Counted from the first letter of the stretch, positions 41,177 through 49,950 are shown. The stretch: 64,000 nt of DNA from Pseudomonadota bacterium (GCA_023451375.1 JAEXZS010000061.1:1-64000), one strand, 5' to 3'. The notes: a model not told the origin generated them from the letters alone. A program made the numbers and translations.

Positions 41177-43347
41177 CCGACGCCGCCATTCGCGCCGACA
41201 TCGACCTGGCCGACTGCGACCGCGAGCCGATCCACATTCCGCAAGCGATTCAGCCGCATGGCTTCCTGCTGGTGCTTGATCCCGGCAGCCTCGTCGTGAC
41301 CAAGGGCGCCGGGCCGATCGAGACCCTCACCGGCCGCGACGCCTGGCTGGATCGACCGGCGGCCGACCTTTTGGGTCTGACGATCGAGCGGCGGCTGCAG
41401 GACATGATTCAGGTCGAGGAAAGCGGCTTCGCCGGCCGCTGGCGGGCGTCCAACCGGCTGGAATATGATGTCGTCGTGCATCGCGCGCCCACCGCCGGGC
41501 CGATGGGCCGGCTGGCGCACGTTGTCGTGGAGGTGGAGCAGAGCTCGCAGCAGGCGCGGCCCGGCGTCGAACTGATCGCCCGGCTGGACGCCGCCGGCGC
41601 GGCGATGGAGCGGGCGGGCACGACGCAGGCGGTCTGTGAGAAGGCGGCCGAGGCCTTCCGCGCCCTGACCGGCTTCGACCGCATCATGATCTATCGCTTC
41701 CTGGAGGACGAGGCCGGCCAGGTCGTGGCCGAGGCCCGCGCCCACGGCGCCGATTCCTTCCTGAACCATCACTTCCCGGCCACGGACATCCCGCGTCAGG
41801 CGCGAGCCCTGTATCTGCGCAATCCGGTGCGGGTGGTTCCCGACAGCCACTATACGCCTCAGCCTCTGCGTCCTGTCGAGCCGGGCGAGCCGCCGCTGGA
41901 CATGAGCGACGCGGGCCTGCGTTCGGTCTCGCCCATCCACCTGCAGTATCTCCGGAACATGGGCGTGCGCGCCTCGGCCTCGGTGTCGATCATCGTCGAT
42001 GACGCGCTGTGGGGTCTGGTGGCCTGCCACAGCGCCGCGCCGCAGCTGCTGCCCTATGAGATCCGGGTGGCCTGCACCACCCTGGCCCGCAACCTGGCGC
42101 GCCAGCTGAAAAGCAAGGCCGACGCCGACCTCTATCGCGAACGCGTTCGCCTGCGCCGACAGGAGGACGAACTGATCGCCCGCCTGCCGGGCGGGACGAC
42201 GGTGGAGGCGGCGCTGGCGGCCCGATCGGACCAGTTGATCGACCTGGTCGGCGCCGACGGCGTGGCCCTCGTCAGCGGCGGCCGCGTCGCCGCCTTCGGC
42301 CACACCCCGCCCGAAGCCGCCGTCGCCGAGCTGGACCAGTGGCTGAGCCGCCAGCCCGGTCTGCGGCCGGTCTCGACCAGCGCCCTGTCGACCCTACTGC
42401 CTCAGGCCGAGGCCTGGCGCGCCCACGGCAGCGGCCTGTTGGCCGTGCGGCTGCCGGGCGACGCCCCGCTGTCGATCCTGTGGTTCCGTTCGGAGATCCT
42501 GGAGACGGTGCGCTGGGCCGGCAATCCGTCGACCGCCATCAAGGTCGGGGCGACGGGCGCGCTGACGCCCCGCGCCTCCTTCGAGGAATGGTCCGAGACG
42601 GTCGCCGGCCGCGCCCGCCGCTGGAGCGCCGCCGCGGTGGAGTCCGCCGCTCGCCTGCGCGACGCCCTAGCCGACTACGCCGCCGTCAGCCAGTTGCGCA
42701 GCCTGAACCAGTCGCTTCAGGCCCGGCTCAGCGAGCGCGACCTTCGGCTGGAACAGCAGCAGTTCCTGATCCAGGAGGTCAACCACCGGGTCCAGAACAG
42801 CCTTGCCGTGGTGTCCAGCTTCCTGGGCCTGCAGGCGCGCGAGCAGGGCGACGGCCCCGCCGCCGAAGCCCTGCTGGAAGCCCGACGTCGCGTCCGCGCC
42901 GTCTCCACGGTGCACAGTCGCCTCCATCGCGGCGACAGCATCGCCCAGGTCGACCTGGGCCGTTACATCGGCGAGTTGGTGGCTGACCTGGGGTCCGGCA
43001 TGGGACCCGACTGGCTCAAGGCCATCGAAACGGACCTGGCGCCGGTCTGTGTCGACGGGGGACGGGCGGTCACCATCGGCCTGATCCTGACCGAACTGAT
43101 CATCAATGCGCAGAAATACGCCTACGACGGAGAGGCCGGGCCGCTGCACATCGCGCTTTCGGAGGACGAGGACGGGTTCCGCCTGTCCGTCGCCGACCAG
43201 GGCAAGGGCGGGCACAAGGCGGGCGAGGGCTTCGGCTCGATGATGATCCGCAACCTGGTCGACCAGCTGGGCGGCGAACTCGACTATCGCGATCGCCGGC
43301 CGGGCCTCCAGGTGGTGCTGAAGGCGCGCATCGACCCCGCCGTCTGA
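41173..43347 (+). CDS. bphP: Bacteriophytochrome histidine kinase (PAS-GAF-PHY-HisKA_2)
   Basis: A 724-residue red/far-red photoreceptor. The biliverdin-attaching cysteine is Cys15 ('LADCDREPIHIPQAIQPHG') before the PAS domain. The GAF domain (about 140-310) has PATDIP (202-207, a PASDIP variant), and the PHY tongue has 'PRASFEEWSETVAGRARRW'. The kinase is HisKA_2 type with His538 in 'EVNHRVQNSLAVV', N-box 'ELIINAQKYAY' and a G-box 'GFGSMMIRNLV'. It is co-translated with bphO. No response regulator follows, so its target is encoded elsewhere. Confidence 0.96.
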   Translation: MTDAAIRADIDLADCDREPIHIPQAIQPHGFLLVLDPGSLVVTKGAGPIETLTGRDAWLDRPAADLLGLTIERRLQDMIQVEESGFAGRWRASNRLEYDVVVHRAPTAGPMGRLAHVVVEVEQSSQQARPGVELIARLDAAGAAMERAGTTQAVCEKAAEAFRALTGFDRIMIYRFLEDEAGQVVAEARAHGADSFLNHHFPATDIPRQARALYLRNPVRVVPDSHYTPQPLRPVEPGEPPLDMSDAGLRSVSPIHLQYLRNMGVRASASVSIIVDDALWGLVACHSAAPQLLPYEIRVACTTLARNLARQLKSKADADLYRERVRLRRQEDELIARLPGGTTVEAALAARSDQLIDLVGADGVALVSGGRVAAFGHTPPEAAVAELDQWLSRQPGLRPVSTSALSTLLPQAEAWRAHGSGLLAVRLPGDAPLSILWFRSEILETVRWAGNPSTAIKVGATGALTPRASFEEWSETVAGRARRWSAAAVESAARLRDALADYAAVSQLRSLNQSLQARLSERDLRLEQQQFLIQEVNHRVQNSLAVVSSFLGLQAREQGDGPAAEALLEARRRVRAVSTVHSRLHRGDSIAQVDLGRYIGELVADLGSGMGPDWLKAIETDLAPVCVDGGRAVTIGLILTELIINAQKYAYDGEAGPLHIALSEDEDGFRLSVADQGKGGHKAGEGFGSMMIRNLVDQLGGELDYRDRRPGLQVVLKARIDPAV

Positions 43348-43386
43348 GGCATGGCCTCCGCGTCCGGCGCGGCCTAAAGAGCCGCC

Positions 43387-44304
43387 ATGGCCGCCCCGAT
43401 CTCGCGCCCCTCCCCCCGCGCCGTCGCTCTCGTCGTCCTGCTGCTGTCGGCCTGTGTCCTCGGCCTGGGGCCCATCCTGGTGCGGCTGACCGAGACCGGC
43501 CCGGCGGCGGCGGGCTTCTGGCGTTTCGCCCTCGCCCTGCCGCTGCTGGCGATCCTGGCGTCGCGCGAGCCGGGCGGCGTCGCCACGCCGCCGAAGTGGG
43601 CGCTGCTGGCGGGTCTGTTCTTCGCCCTGGACCTCAGCTTCTGGCACTACGGCATCGTCATGACCTCGGTGGCGAATGCGACGGTGCTCTGCAACCTGAC
43701 GCCGGTGGTGGTGGCGCTGTTCGGCTGGTTCGTGCTGAAGGAGCGGCCGCGCCGGCTGTTCCTGGTCGCTCTTGTACTGGCCATGGGCGGCGCCTTCGCG
43801 ATGGCGGCGGGGGCCGACGGCGGCCAGGGGACCAACCCCCTGCTGGGCGACCTGTTCAGCCTGTCGGTGGCGGTCTGGTATTCGGGCTATTTCCTGGCGG
43901 TGAAGGCGGCGCGAGCCACCGCCGGGGCCATGCGCATCACCTTCTGGGCCACCCTGCTTGGCGCGCCCCTGCTGCTATTGGCCGCGGCCGTCCTGCGCGA
44001 GGACATCGTCCCCGCCGGCCTCGCGGGCTGGGCCGCCTGCGTCGCCATGGGGGTGATGCACGTCTTCGGCCAGGGCGGCGTGGCCTGGGCGCTGGGTCGC
44101 CTGCCGGCCTCGGTCACCGCCGTCACCATCCTGGTTCAGCCGGTGGTCGCGGCCCTTCTGGGCTGGCTCGTCTTCGGCGAGACCCTGACGCCGGTTCAGG
44201 CGCTCGGCGGGGTCGTGGTGCTGGCCGCCGTGGTTCTGGCCCAGCGGTCACAGCGGACGAAGGCCGCGTCGGATCCCGGGCTCAAGCAGGGCGAGGCGCC
44301 GTAG
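43387..44304 (+). CDS. DMT-superfamily (EamA) transporter
   Basis: A 305-residue membrane protein with ten predicted helices and two EamA repeats (about residues 14-140 and 155-295). 'GLGPILVRLTETGPAAAGFWRF' and 'LTPVVVALFGWFVLKERPRR' in the first repeat, and 'QPVVAALLGWLVFGETLTPVQALGGVVVL' in the second, are typical. It is a drug/metabolite exporter or permease of unknown substrate. Confidence 0.9.
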   Translation: MAAPISRPSPRAVALVVLLLSACVLGLGPILVRLTETGPAAAGFWRFALALPLLAILASREPGGVATPPKWALLAGLFFALDLSFWHYGIVMTSVANATVLCNLTPVVVALFGWFVLKERPRRLFLVALVLAMGGAFAMAAGADGGQGTNPLLGDLFSLSVAVWYSGYFLAVKAARATAGAMRITFWATLLGAPLLLLAAAVLREDIVPAGLAGWAACVAMGVMHVFGQGGVAWALGRLPASVTAVTILVQPVVAALLGWLVFGETLTPVQALGGVVVLAAVVLAQRSQRTKAASDPGLKQGEAP

Positions 44305-44322
44305 CCCACTAGAATGCAGAAC

Positions 44323-44350
44323 GGGCGCGGAAGCCGAAACTTCCGCGCCC
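44323..44350. terminator. Bidirectional hairpin between EamA transporter and csp gene
   Basis: A perfect 11-bp stem GGGCGCGGAAG/CTTCCGCGCCC with a 6-base loop lies between two convergent genes. T-runs are weak on both sides. Confidence 0.65.
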
Positions 44351-44376
44351 GCCTGAAGCCCTGAGGCTCGTTCGAC

Positions 44377-44580
44377 TTAGAGGACCTTAAGGTCCACCGC
44401 CGAGGTCTTGCCGCGCTGGGTTTCCAGCTCGTACTCGACCTTGGCGTTCTCATCGAGGCCCTGAAGGCCCGCCTTCTGGACGGCGGTGATGTGAACGAAC
44501 ACATCAGAGCCGCCGCTATCGGGCTGGATGAAGCCAAAGCCCTTGGTGGGGTTGAACCACTTGACCGTGCCGGTCGCCAT
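44377..44580 (-). CDS. Cold-shock-domain protein
   Basis: A 67-residue CspA-family nucleic-acid-binding protein. RNP1 is 'KGFGFI' and RNP2 is 'DVFVHI'. The ATG at 44580 has GGAG upstream. The roughly 200-base space upstream (44581-44788) probably includes a long 5' leader, as is common for csp genes. It cannot be said whether it is cold-induced. Confidence 0.95.
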   Translation of the reverse strand: MATGTVKWFNPTKGFGFIQPDSGGSDVFVHITAVQKAGLQGLDENAKVEYELETQRGKTSAVDLKVL

Positions 44581-44788
44581 GTCTGCGTCTCCGTAAACGC
44601 GCTTTTCCAGGCAGGCGCCCATTGGGGTCGCCCGTCAGCCCATGCTGGACAGCTCGTTCAGGCGAAGGAGCAAGACGCGGGTTTGGACCCCACGCAAAAT
44701 CCGGACTGCGAGTTGTTGTCACCCGGCTTTTCCAAGCGGTCAACAGCAAAGCGATTCCACAAAACGCGGTTTCATGGTCAATCAAACC

Positions 44789-45547
44789 TTAACCGCATAT
44801 CCCGCGCGGCGCTCCGTCCAGGTGCAGGTGGTCCGCGTGGGCCGCGTTATAGTCCGGGGTCAGAACATTGGAGAACAGCCGGCAGCCCCCGTTCCGGGCC
44901 GCCTTCAGGAAGCGCGCGCCCGGCTCTCCGGCCGGCCCCTGACCGCCCCAGTCAGCCTGCACGCTGATCCGCCGCCCGTCCCGCAGCGTCACCGCCGCCA
45001 CGTCCAGCGCATTGGCCCGCGCGTGCTCGCTCGGTCGGTCGTTGACGTCGGAAGACCCATAGATGCGGCGGCAGGAATAGGTCCCGAAATTCTCCACCCG
45101 CGCCACCGGCGAGCCCAGGATCTCGCGCGCCGCCGGCTGCAGCACCTGCCGCTCCCACAGCACATAACGCAGCGCCAGGGGGCATTGCATGATCACCCCG
45201 GCGGGGGCCAGCGGGGTCGCGCCGGCGGTGATCCGCACCGCCCCCCGCACCTGGCAGAACCCGCCGTCGTCGCGATCCGGCGCCCGCTGCACCTCGACCC
45301 CCGCCTCGCGCAGCAGCCGCATGCAGGCCTCCGTCGGGGCCGAGACCTGGGCAGGCGTGGCCGTGCGCGGAAGGTCGAACGCCGCCACCTTCGTCGCCGT
45401 CGCCCGCCCGATGGGACGATCCAGGTCCAGCGGCTTCCAGGGCAGGTCCTGTGGCGGAGCGAAGGCGTTCAGCAGCGCGAAGGCGGCGCAGGCCAGCAGG
45501 CCGACCTCCCAAAGCAGGTTCCAGAAATCCGCGAAGTCGCGCTTCAT
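44789..45547 (-). CDS. Extensin-family protein (extensin-like C-terminal domain)
   Basis: A 252-residue membrane-anchored protein: one N-terminal TM helix (about residues 10-28), then a periplasmic Extensin-like_C domain (about 70-252). Metal-ligand-like motifs of the D,D-peptidase fold are seen in 'SEHARANALDVAAV' and 'HADHLHLDG', with conserved cysteines in 'TEACMRLL', 'GFCQV', 'MQCPLA', 'YSCRR' and 'GGCRL'. It may act on peptidoglycan, though this is not shown for the family. Confidence 0.87.
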   Translation of the reverse strand: MKRDFADFWNLLWEVGLLACAAFALLNAFAPPQDLPWKPLDLDRPIGRATATKVAAFDLPRTATPAQVSAPTEACMRLLREAGVEVQRAPDRDDGGFCQVRGAVRITAGATPLAPAGVIMQCPLALRYVLWERQVLQPAAREILGSPVARVENFGTYSCRRIYGSSDVNDRPSEHARANALDVAAVTLRDGRRISVQADWGGQGPAGEPGARFLKAARNGGCRLFSNVLTPDYNAAHADHLHLDGAPRGICG

Positions 45548-45673
45548 GCCGCCCCTTCAAGACCTCCACGGCCCCGCTTTCTAACCGAGGCCCCGCGCCG
45601 AGGTTCCGCGTGCCCCGATGGGACATTCTCTCGCGCGGGAGATTGGATATCCGGGCAACCCTGGAGGAACACC

Positions 45674-45919
45674 GTGAAAGCTCTCAACCTCATCACCCTG
45701 CTTCTAGTCATCGTCGGCGGCGTCAATTGGGGCCTCGTCGGCGCCTTCGATTTCGACCTTGTCGCCGCCCTGTTCGGCGACGGCTCCGCCCTGTCCCGCG
45801 TTGTCTATGTTCTGGTGGGCCTGTCCGCCCTTTGGCAGATCATGCCCTTCGTCCAGGCTCTGCGGGTCGGAGAGGTGCATGCCGAGGGCCACGGCCGCGT
45901 TCGCGCCGATCGCATCTAA
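45674..45919 (+). CDS. DUF378-family small membrane protein
   Basis: An 81-residue protein starting at GTG 45674 with CTGGAGGA upstream. 'ALNLITLLLVIVGGVNWGLVGAFDFDLVAALFGDGS' is diagnostic of DUF378; a second helix 'VVYVLVGLSALWQIMPF' follows. Both helices span the inner membrane. The function is unknown. A terminator follows. Confidence 0.88.
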   Translation: MKALNLITLLLVIVGGVNWGLVGAFDFDLVAALFGDGSALSRVVYVLVGLSALWQIMPFVQALRVGEVHAEGHGRVRADRI

Positions 45920-45939
45920 GTTTGAAGCCGCATGCGTCG

Positions 45940-45970
45940 GGCCGCTCCGGGTGACCGGAGCGGCCTTTTC
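45940..45970 (+). terminator. Intrinsic terminator after the DUF378 gene
   Basis: A perfect 11-bp stem GGCCGCTCCGG/CCGGAGCGGCC with a GTGA loop and TTTTCTTC tail. Confidence 0.88.
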
Positions 45971-45983
45971 TTCATCGATCCGA

Positions 45984-47147
45984 CTATCCCCGCGCCCTGG
46001 CCAGCCCCGGGATCAGCCCGTTCGCCGCGCCGGCCTCCATGCTGACGTTGGCCAGGCCGATGAAGGCGGCCCCCTTCGCCGGTCCCACCGCCGCCACGGC
46101 GTGCCACATGGTGTTTGATCCTTCGTGCGCCAGCACCCGGCCGCCGGCCCACGGCGCGTTCGGCAAGCTGATCCAGCCCAGGGCGTAGGGCTGTCCCGCC
46201 TGCCCGGCCGGATCGGTCAGCATCGCGATCGTCTCGGGCTTCAGCCAGCCGGCGCCGTCGGTCAGGAACACCTTCAGCCACGTCGCATAGTCCGCCAGCG
46301 TCATGTGCGCCGTCCCCGCGGGCCCCAGGGCCGCCGGGTTGTCCGACAGAGGGTCAGCCGGATCGATCGGCGTCTGCGTCGCCCCGCCCCAGCGATGGCC
46401 CCAGGCGTTGGCGCCGCCGTTCGCGTCCTGCGGCGGCGCGCCGAAACCGCCCGAAGTCAGGCCCAGCGGCTCGTACAGCTCGGCCCGCATGACGTCCTCC
46501 CACGACTGGCCGGTGATCCGCTCTATCGCGGCGCCGGCCAGGATGTAGTTGGCGTTGGCGTATTCATAGGCGCCGCGCGTCCCCGTCGGCGGCGCGGCCA
46601 GTATCCGCTCGGCGATCGCCCGGCGCTGCTCGGTCAGCGGACGCGCGTCGGCGCGCGCCGTCATGAAGAAGACCATGCCCAGGGCGTCGGCGTCCTTCAC
46701 CCCTGCGCGATGGCGCATGAAGTCGCGGATCGTCGCGCCGGCCCAGTCCGGATCGATCGTCGCGCCGGGGAACAGTTCGCCAAGCGGCGCATCCCATCGC
46801 GCCCGCCCCTGCTCCACCAGCCGCCCGTACAGCGCCGCCGTCATCGCCTTGGTGTTCGAGCCCAGGTGCCAACGGTCGTCCAGGGTGACCGCCTCCGCCC
46901 CGCCCGCCTTCCGGACGCCCCTCGTCCCGGCCCAGGCCAGCCCCTCGCGCGTCACCACCCCGCCGGCCAGGGCGACCGGCTTCGTTTCGGCGAACGTCGC
47001 GTCCAGCGCCGCCTCATAGGCCGAGGCATCGGCGCGGGCGGGCGAGGCGGCCAGTCCTGCCGCCAGTCCCCCGGCGGCCAGTCCCCCGGCGGCCAGTCCC
47101 CCGCCAGCGAGTCCCCCGGCCAGAACGGTGCGTCGATCCACGGTCAT
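45984..47147 (-). CDS. Serine hydrolase, beta-lactamase (class C-like) family, Tat-exported
   Basis: A 387-residue exported hydrolase. A Tat-type signal (RRTVLAGG, then Gly/Leu/Ala repeats, residues 1 to about 40) is followed by the serine beta-lactamase fold. The nucleophile motif SxxK is 'GSNTKAM', the second motif YxN is in 'YEYANANYI', and the third is 'HEGSN' in place of KTG. This pattern fits esterase or D,D-peptidase-like relatives, so antibiotic resistance should not be assumed. The signal peptide is expanded by four 15-base repeats. Confidence 0.9.
   Translation of the reverse strand: MTVDRRTVLAGGLAGGGLAAGGLAAGGLAAGLAASPARADASAYEAALDATFAETKPVALAGGVVTREGLAWAGTRGVRKAGGAEAVTLDDRWHLGSNTKAMTAALYGRLVEQGRARWDAPLGELFPGATIDPDWAGATIRDFMRHRAGVKDADALGMVFFMTARADARPLTEQRRAIAERILAAPPTGTRGAYEYANANYILAGAAIERITGQSWEDVMRAELYEPLGLTSGGFGAPPQDANGGANAWGHRWGGATQTPIDPADPLSDNPAALGPAGTAHMTLADYATWLKVFLTDGAGWLKPETIAMLTDPAGQAGQPYALGWISLPNAPWAGGRVLAHEGSNTMWHAVAAVGPAKGAAFIGLANVSMEAGAANGLIPGLARARG
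47062..47121. repeat. 15-base tandem repeat, four units, in a Tat signal peptide
   Basis: Four 15-base units of GCCAGTCCCCCGGCG type start at 47062, 47077, 47092 and 47107; the last two diverge slightly. They encode repeats of Gly-Leu-Ala-Ala-Gly on the minus strand inside the hydrophobic core of the signal peptide. Confidence 0.85.
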
Positions 47148-47253
47148 CAAACCCTCCCTGCTTCGCCCCGACCCTAGGGCATCCGCGCGCCGCTGATCCA
47201 CCAAATGCGCGCGGCCTCTTGTCGCCCGTCGCCGTCCGGCCCAGTCTGGACGC

Positions 47254-48003
47254 ATGGGAAAGAAGAAGGACGCCTATGACGACGAGCTGGAGCGCCTCCA
47301 GATCGCCGTCGTCGAAACCCAGGCCTGGACCATCGAGCAGGGCTTGCGCCTGGTCATCGTCTTCGAGGGCCGCGACACCGCCGGCAAGGACGGGGCGATC
47401 AAGCGGTTGACCGAATACATGTCCCCGCGCCAGACCCGCGTCGTCGCCCTGCCCAAGCCGACCGAGCGCGAGGCGACGCAGTGGTATTTCCAGCGATACG
47501 TCCCGCACCTGCCCGCCGCGGGCGAGACGGTGATCTTCAACCGCTCCTGGTACAATCGCGCCGGGGTCGAGCCGGTGATGGGCTTCTGCACGCCGGAGCA
47601 GCACGCTCAGTTCCTGCAGGACGCGCCCCGGTTCGAGCGGATGCTGACCGACGACGGCATGGTGCTGATCAAGCTGTGGCTGGATATTTCGCGCCGGGAG
47701 CAGGCCGAGCGGCTAAGCCAACGGCGCGAGGACCCGCTGAAGCGCTTCAAGCTGTCGTCGCTGGACGCCGAGGCCGAGGCCCGCTTCGACGCCTACTCCG
47801 CCGCCCGCGACCGCATGCTGGCCGAGACAGACACCCCGAACGCGCCCTGGACGATCGTCGACACCGACGACAAGAAGACGGCGCGTCTGAACGTCATCCG
47901 CCACATCCTGCACCGGCTGGGTCATAAGGTCGGCGACATCGCCCAGCCCGATTCCGACGTGGTGTTCGGCGCCGATGAGGCCAGGACACGGCTGGCGCGG
48001 TGA
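47254..48003 (+). CDS. ppk2: Polyphosphate kinase 2 family protein
   Basis: A 249-residue PPK2 of the single-domain type that moves phosphate between polyphosphate and nucleotides. Walker A is 'FEGRDTAGKDGAIKRL', with 'YMSPRQTRVVALPKPTERE' and the lid or Walker B region 'FNRSWYNRAGVEPVMGF'. All key residues look intact. It is divergent from the serine hydrolase gene. Confidence 0.95.
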   Translation: MGKKKDAYDDELERLQIAVVETQAWTIEQGLRLVIVFEGRDTAGKDGAIKRLTEYMSPRQTRVVALPKPTEREATQWYFQRYVPHLPAAGETVIFNRSWYNRAGVEPVMGFCTPEQHAQFLQDAPRFERMLTDDGMVLIKLWLDISRREQAERLSQRREDPLKRFKLSSLDAEAEARFDAYSAARDRMLAETDTPNAPWTIVDTDDKKTARLNVIRHILHRLGHKVGDIAQPDSDVVFGADEARTRLAR

Positions 48004-48115
48004 TCGTCGATCTTCATTGGGCTCAAGGCGTGATGAGGATTGAGACGCGGCCATCCCAATTCCGGGACCGGAAGGCTGGAAGATCAAGGCTCTAACCGGC
48101 CCGACCGGCTTTCCG

Positions 48116-48216
48116 CCTCTCGCACGGTGAAACCGTGCGACTCTACCGCTCCCCTTTTGCCCGGTCCTCGGGTCAAGGCGGAGGGGATGACGAGCCGTGA
48201 CGTGCGAGAGGGGAGC
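48116..48216. repeat. Composite palindromic element
   Basis: Inverted ends CCTCTCGCAC (48116-48125) and GTGCGAGAGG (48202-48211) enclose a perfect hairpin CGCACGGT/ACCGTGCG (48121-48139). A further inverted pair, GCTCCCC (48148-48154) and GGGGAGC (48210-48216), partly overlaps the right end. The architecture is like the elements at 12115 and 33237, but the sequence is different. Confidence 0.65.
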
Positions 48217-48220
48217 CCCG

Positions 48221-48411
48221 GATTTCAGACCATTCACACCATTCAGAGCCTCTTTTCCCGCGCTCCCGTCCGCAATCCCTGCCCGACCGGCTTCGGACCA
48301 TTCACACCATTCAGACCCTTTTTCCCACGCTCCATCCCGAAATCCTGCTCGGCCGATTTCAGACTATTCACACTATTCAGACCCTCTTTTCCCGACCCGG
48401 AGTCTGAAATC
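48221..48411. repeat. Three tandem imperfect palindromic units (about 56 bases each)
   Basis: Units run 48221-48277, 48290-48344 and 48355-48411, separated by 12 and 10 bases. Each starts with a GATTTCAGAC-like arm and ends with a GTCTGAAATC-like arm; in the third the 10-base arms are perfect complements. Each also carries the direct repeat (C/T)ATTCACAC(C/T)ATTCAGA just inside the left arm, then a CTTTTTCCC-like tract. Confidence 0.8.
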
Positions 48412-48457
48412 CCCGCCGACCCGTGACGAACGCCCCTTCAGCCCCTACCTATCCGCC

Positions 48458-49888
48458 ATGACCGTTCACGCCTCCCCGCCGCCCATCCTCGACGCCGCCG
48501 GCGTCGAGGCGGCCGAAGCCCTGTCGATCCTGAAGACGGCCCTGGCCGGCGCCGACGACGGCGAACTGTTCCTCGAACGGTCGGAGAGCGAATCCCTGGT
48601 CTTCGACGACGGTCGGCTGAAGTCCGCCGCCTATGACGCCAGCGAGGGCTTCGGCCTGCGCGTGGTGGCGGGCGAGACCGCCGGCTACGCCCACGCCAAT
48701 GAGATTTCCGCCGCCGCCCTGCGCCGCGCCGCCGACAGCGCCGCCTTGGCCAAGCAGGGCCACGCCGCCGTGGTCGCCGACGGGCCGCGCGCGACCAACC
48801 AGAAGCTCTATGGCGAGGTCGATCCCCTCGCCTCGCCCGCCTTCTCCGACAAGATCGCGCTGCTGGCCGAGATCGACGCCTGGGCCCGCGCCCGCGACCC
48901 CCGCGTGGTCCAGGTCAGCGCGTCTCTGGTCGGCGAACGCCGCGCCATCGAGATTCTCCGCGCCGACGATCGCATGGTGCGCGACATCCGTCCCCTGGTT
49001 CGGCTGAATGTTTCCGTCACGGTCGAACAGGACGGCCGGCGTGAGAGCGCCTCGTCCGGCGCCGGCGGCCGCGCCGGCTTCGAGACCTGGGTGGCGCCCG
49101 AGCGCTGGCAGGCGCAGGTGGACGAGGCCCTGCGCCAGGCGCTGACCAACCTCGACGCCATCGACTGCCCGGCGGGCGAGATGGACGTGGTTCTGGGCGC
49201 CGGCTGGCCCGGCGTGCTGCTGCACGAGGCCATCGGCCACGGCTTCGAGGGCGACTTCCACCGCAAGGGCTCGTCGGTCTTCAACGGCATGATGGGCAAG
49301 CGCGTCGCCGCGCCCGGCGTGACCGTCGTCGACGACGGCTCCATCGCGGGCCGTCGCGGCTCGCTGTCGATCGACGACGAGGGCACCCCGACGGGGCGCA
49401 CCGTCCTGATCGAGGACGGCGTCATGGTGGGGCTGATGCACGACCGTCTGTCCGCGCGCCAGATGGGCGTGGCGGCCACCGGCAACGGGCGGCGCCAGTC
49501 CTTCGCCCACATGCCGATGCCGCGCATGACCAACACCTTCATGGAGGGCGGCAAGGATTCGAAGACCGACATGATCGCCAATACGAAGCGCGGCCTCTAC
49601 GCCGCCAACTTCGGCGGCGGCCAGGTGGACATCACCAACGGCAAGTTCGTCTTCCAGTGCACCGAGGCCTATCTGATCGAAGACGGTCGGATCACCGCGC
49701 CTGTGCGCGGCGCCACCCTGATCGGCGACGGCGCCACGGCCCTGACGAAGATCGAGATGGTCGGCGACGACTTCGCCTTCGATCCCGGCGTCGGCGTCTG
49801 CGGCAAGGCGGGTCAGGGCGTGCCGGTGGGCATCGGCCAGCCTTCGCTGAAGATCGGCGGCCTGACCGTCGGCGGAACGGCGGTCTGA
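48458..49888 (+). CDS. tldD: Metalloprotease TldD
   Basis: A 476-residue TldD-type subunit of the TldD/TldE protease that processes modified peptides and CcdA-like antitoxins. The zinc motif is HEAIGH (residues 256-261) in 'VLLHEAIGHGFEGD', followed by 'DFHRKGSSVF' and 'VVDDGSIAGRRGSLSIDDEGTPT'. The C-terminal 'CGKAGQGVPVGIGQPSLKI' is typical. TldE (PmbA) is not in this window. The start at 48458 matches the family. Confidence 0.96.
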   Translation: MTVHASPPPILDAAGVEAAEALSILKTALAGADDGELFLERSESESLVFDDGRLKSAAYDASEGFGLRVVAGETAGYAHANEISAAALRRAADSAALAKQGHAAVVADGPRATNQKLYGEVDPLASPAFSDKIALLAEIDAWARARDPRVVQVSASLVGERRAIEILRADDRMVRDIRPLVRLNVSVTVEQDGRRESASSGAGGRAGFETWVAPERWQAQVDEALRQALTNLDAIDCPAGEMDVVLGAGWPGVLLHEAIGHGFEGDFHRKGSSVFNGMMGKRVAAPGVTVVDDGSIAGRRGSLSIDDEGTPTGRTVLIEDGVMVGLMHDRLSARQMGVAATGNGRRQSFAHMPMPRMTNTFMEGGKDSKTDMIANTKRGLYAANFGGGQVDITNGKFVFQCTEAYLIEDGRITAPVRGATLIGDGATALTKIEMVGDDFAFDPGVGVCGKAGQGVPVGIGQPSLKIGGLTVGGTAV

Positions 49889-49950
49889 ACAAACGGAACC
49901 GTATCGCCCGGCGGCGTGTTTCCCCGCCACACTGGAGAGGAGACACTTGG

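Larger units (their letters stand above)
48004..48457. other. 454-base repeat-rich intergenic region between ppk2 and tldD
   Basis: No gene was found. The first part holds a composite palindromic element (48116-48216); the second holds three tandem imperfect palindromic units (48221-48411). The tldD reading frame happens to stay open back through the repeats to 48197, but the translated sequence is compositionally odd and not family-like. Confidence 0.75.

Noticed and set aside
45984..47147. Beta-lactamase resistance gene
   Set aside because: The fold is right, but the KTG motif is replaced by HEGSN and the context is housekeeping; it is better described as a serine hydrolase of unknown substrate.
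48221..48411. Three repeats considered as a CRISPR array
   Set aside because: Only three units, each internally palindromic over its whole length, with 10-12 base gaps instead of spacers; no cas genes in the window.
48197..48457. N-terminal extension of TldD through the repeat units
   Set aside because: The frame is open by chance; TldD family members start near Met 48458 and the upstream peptide is repeat-derived.
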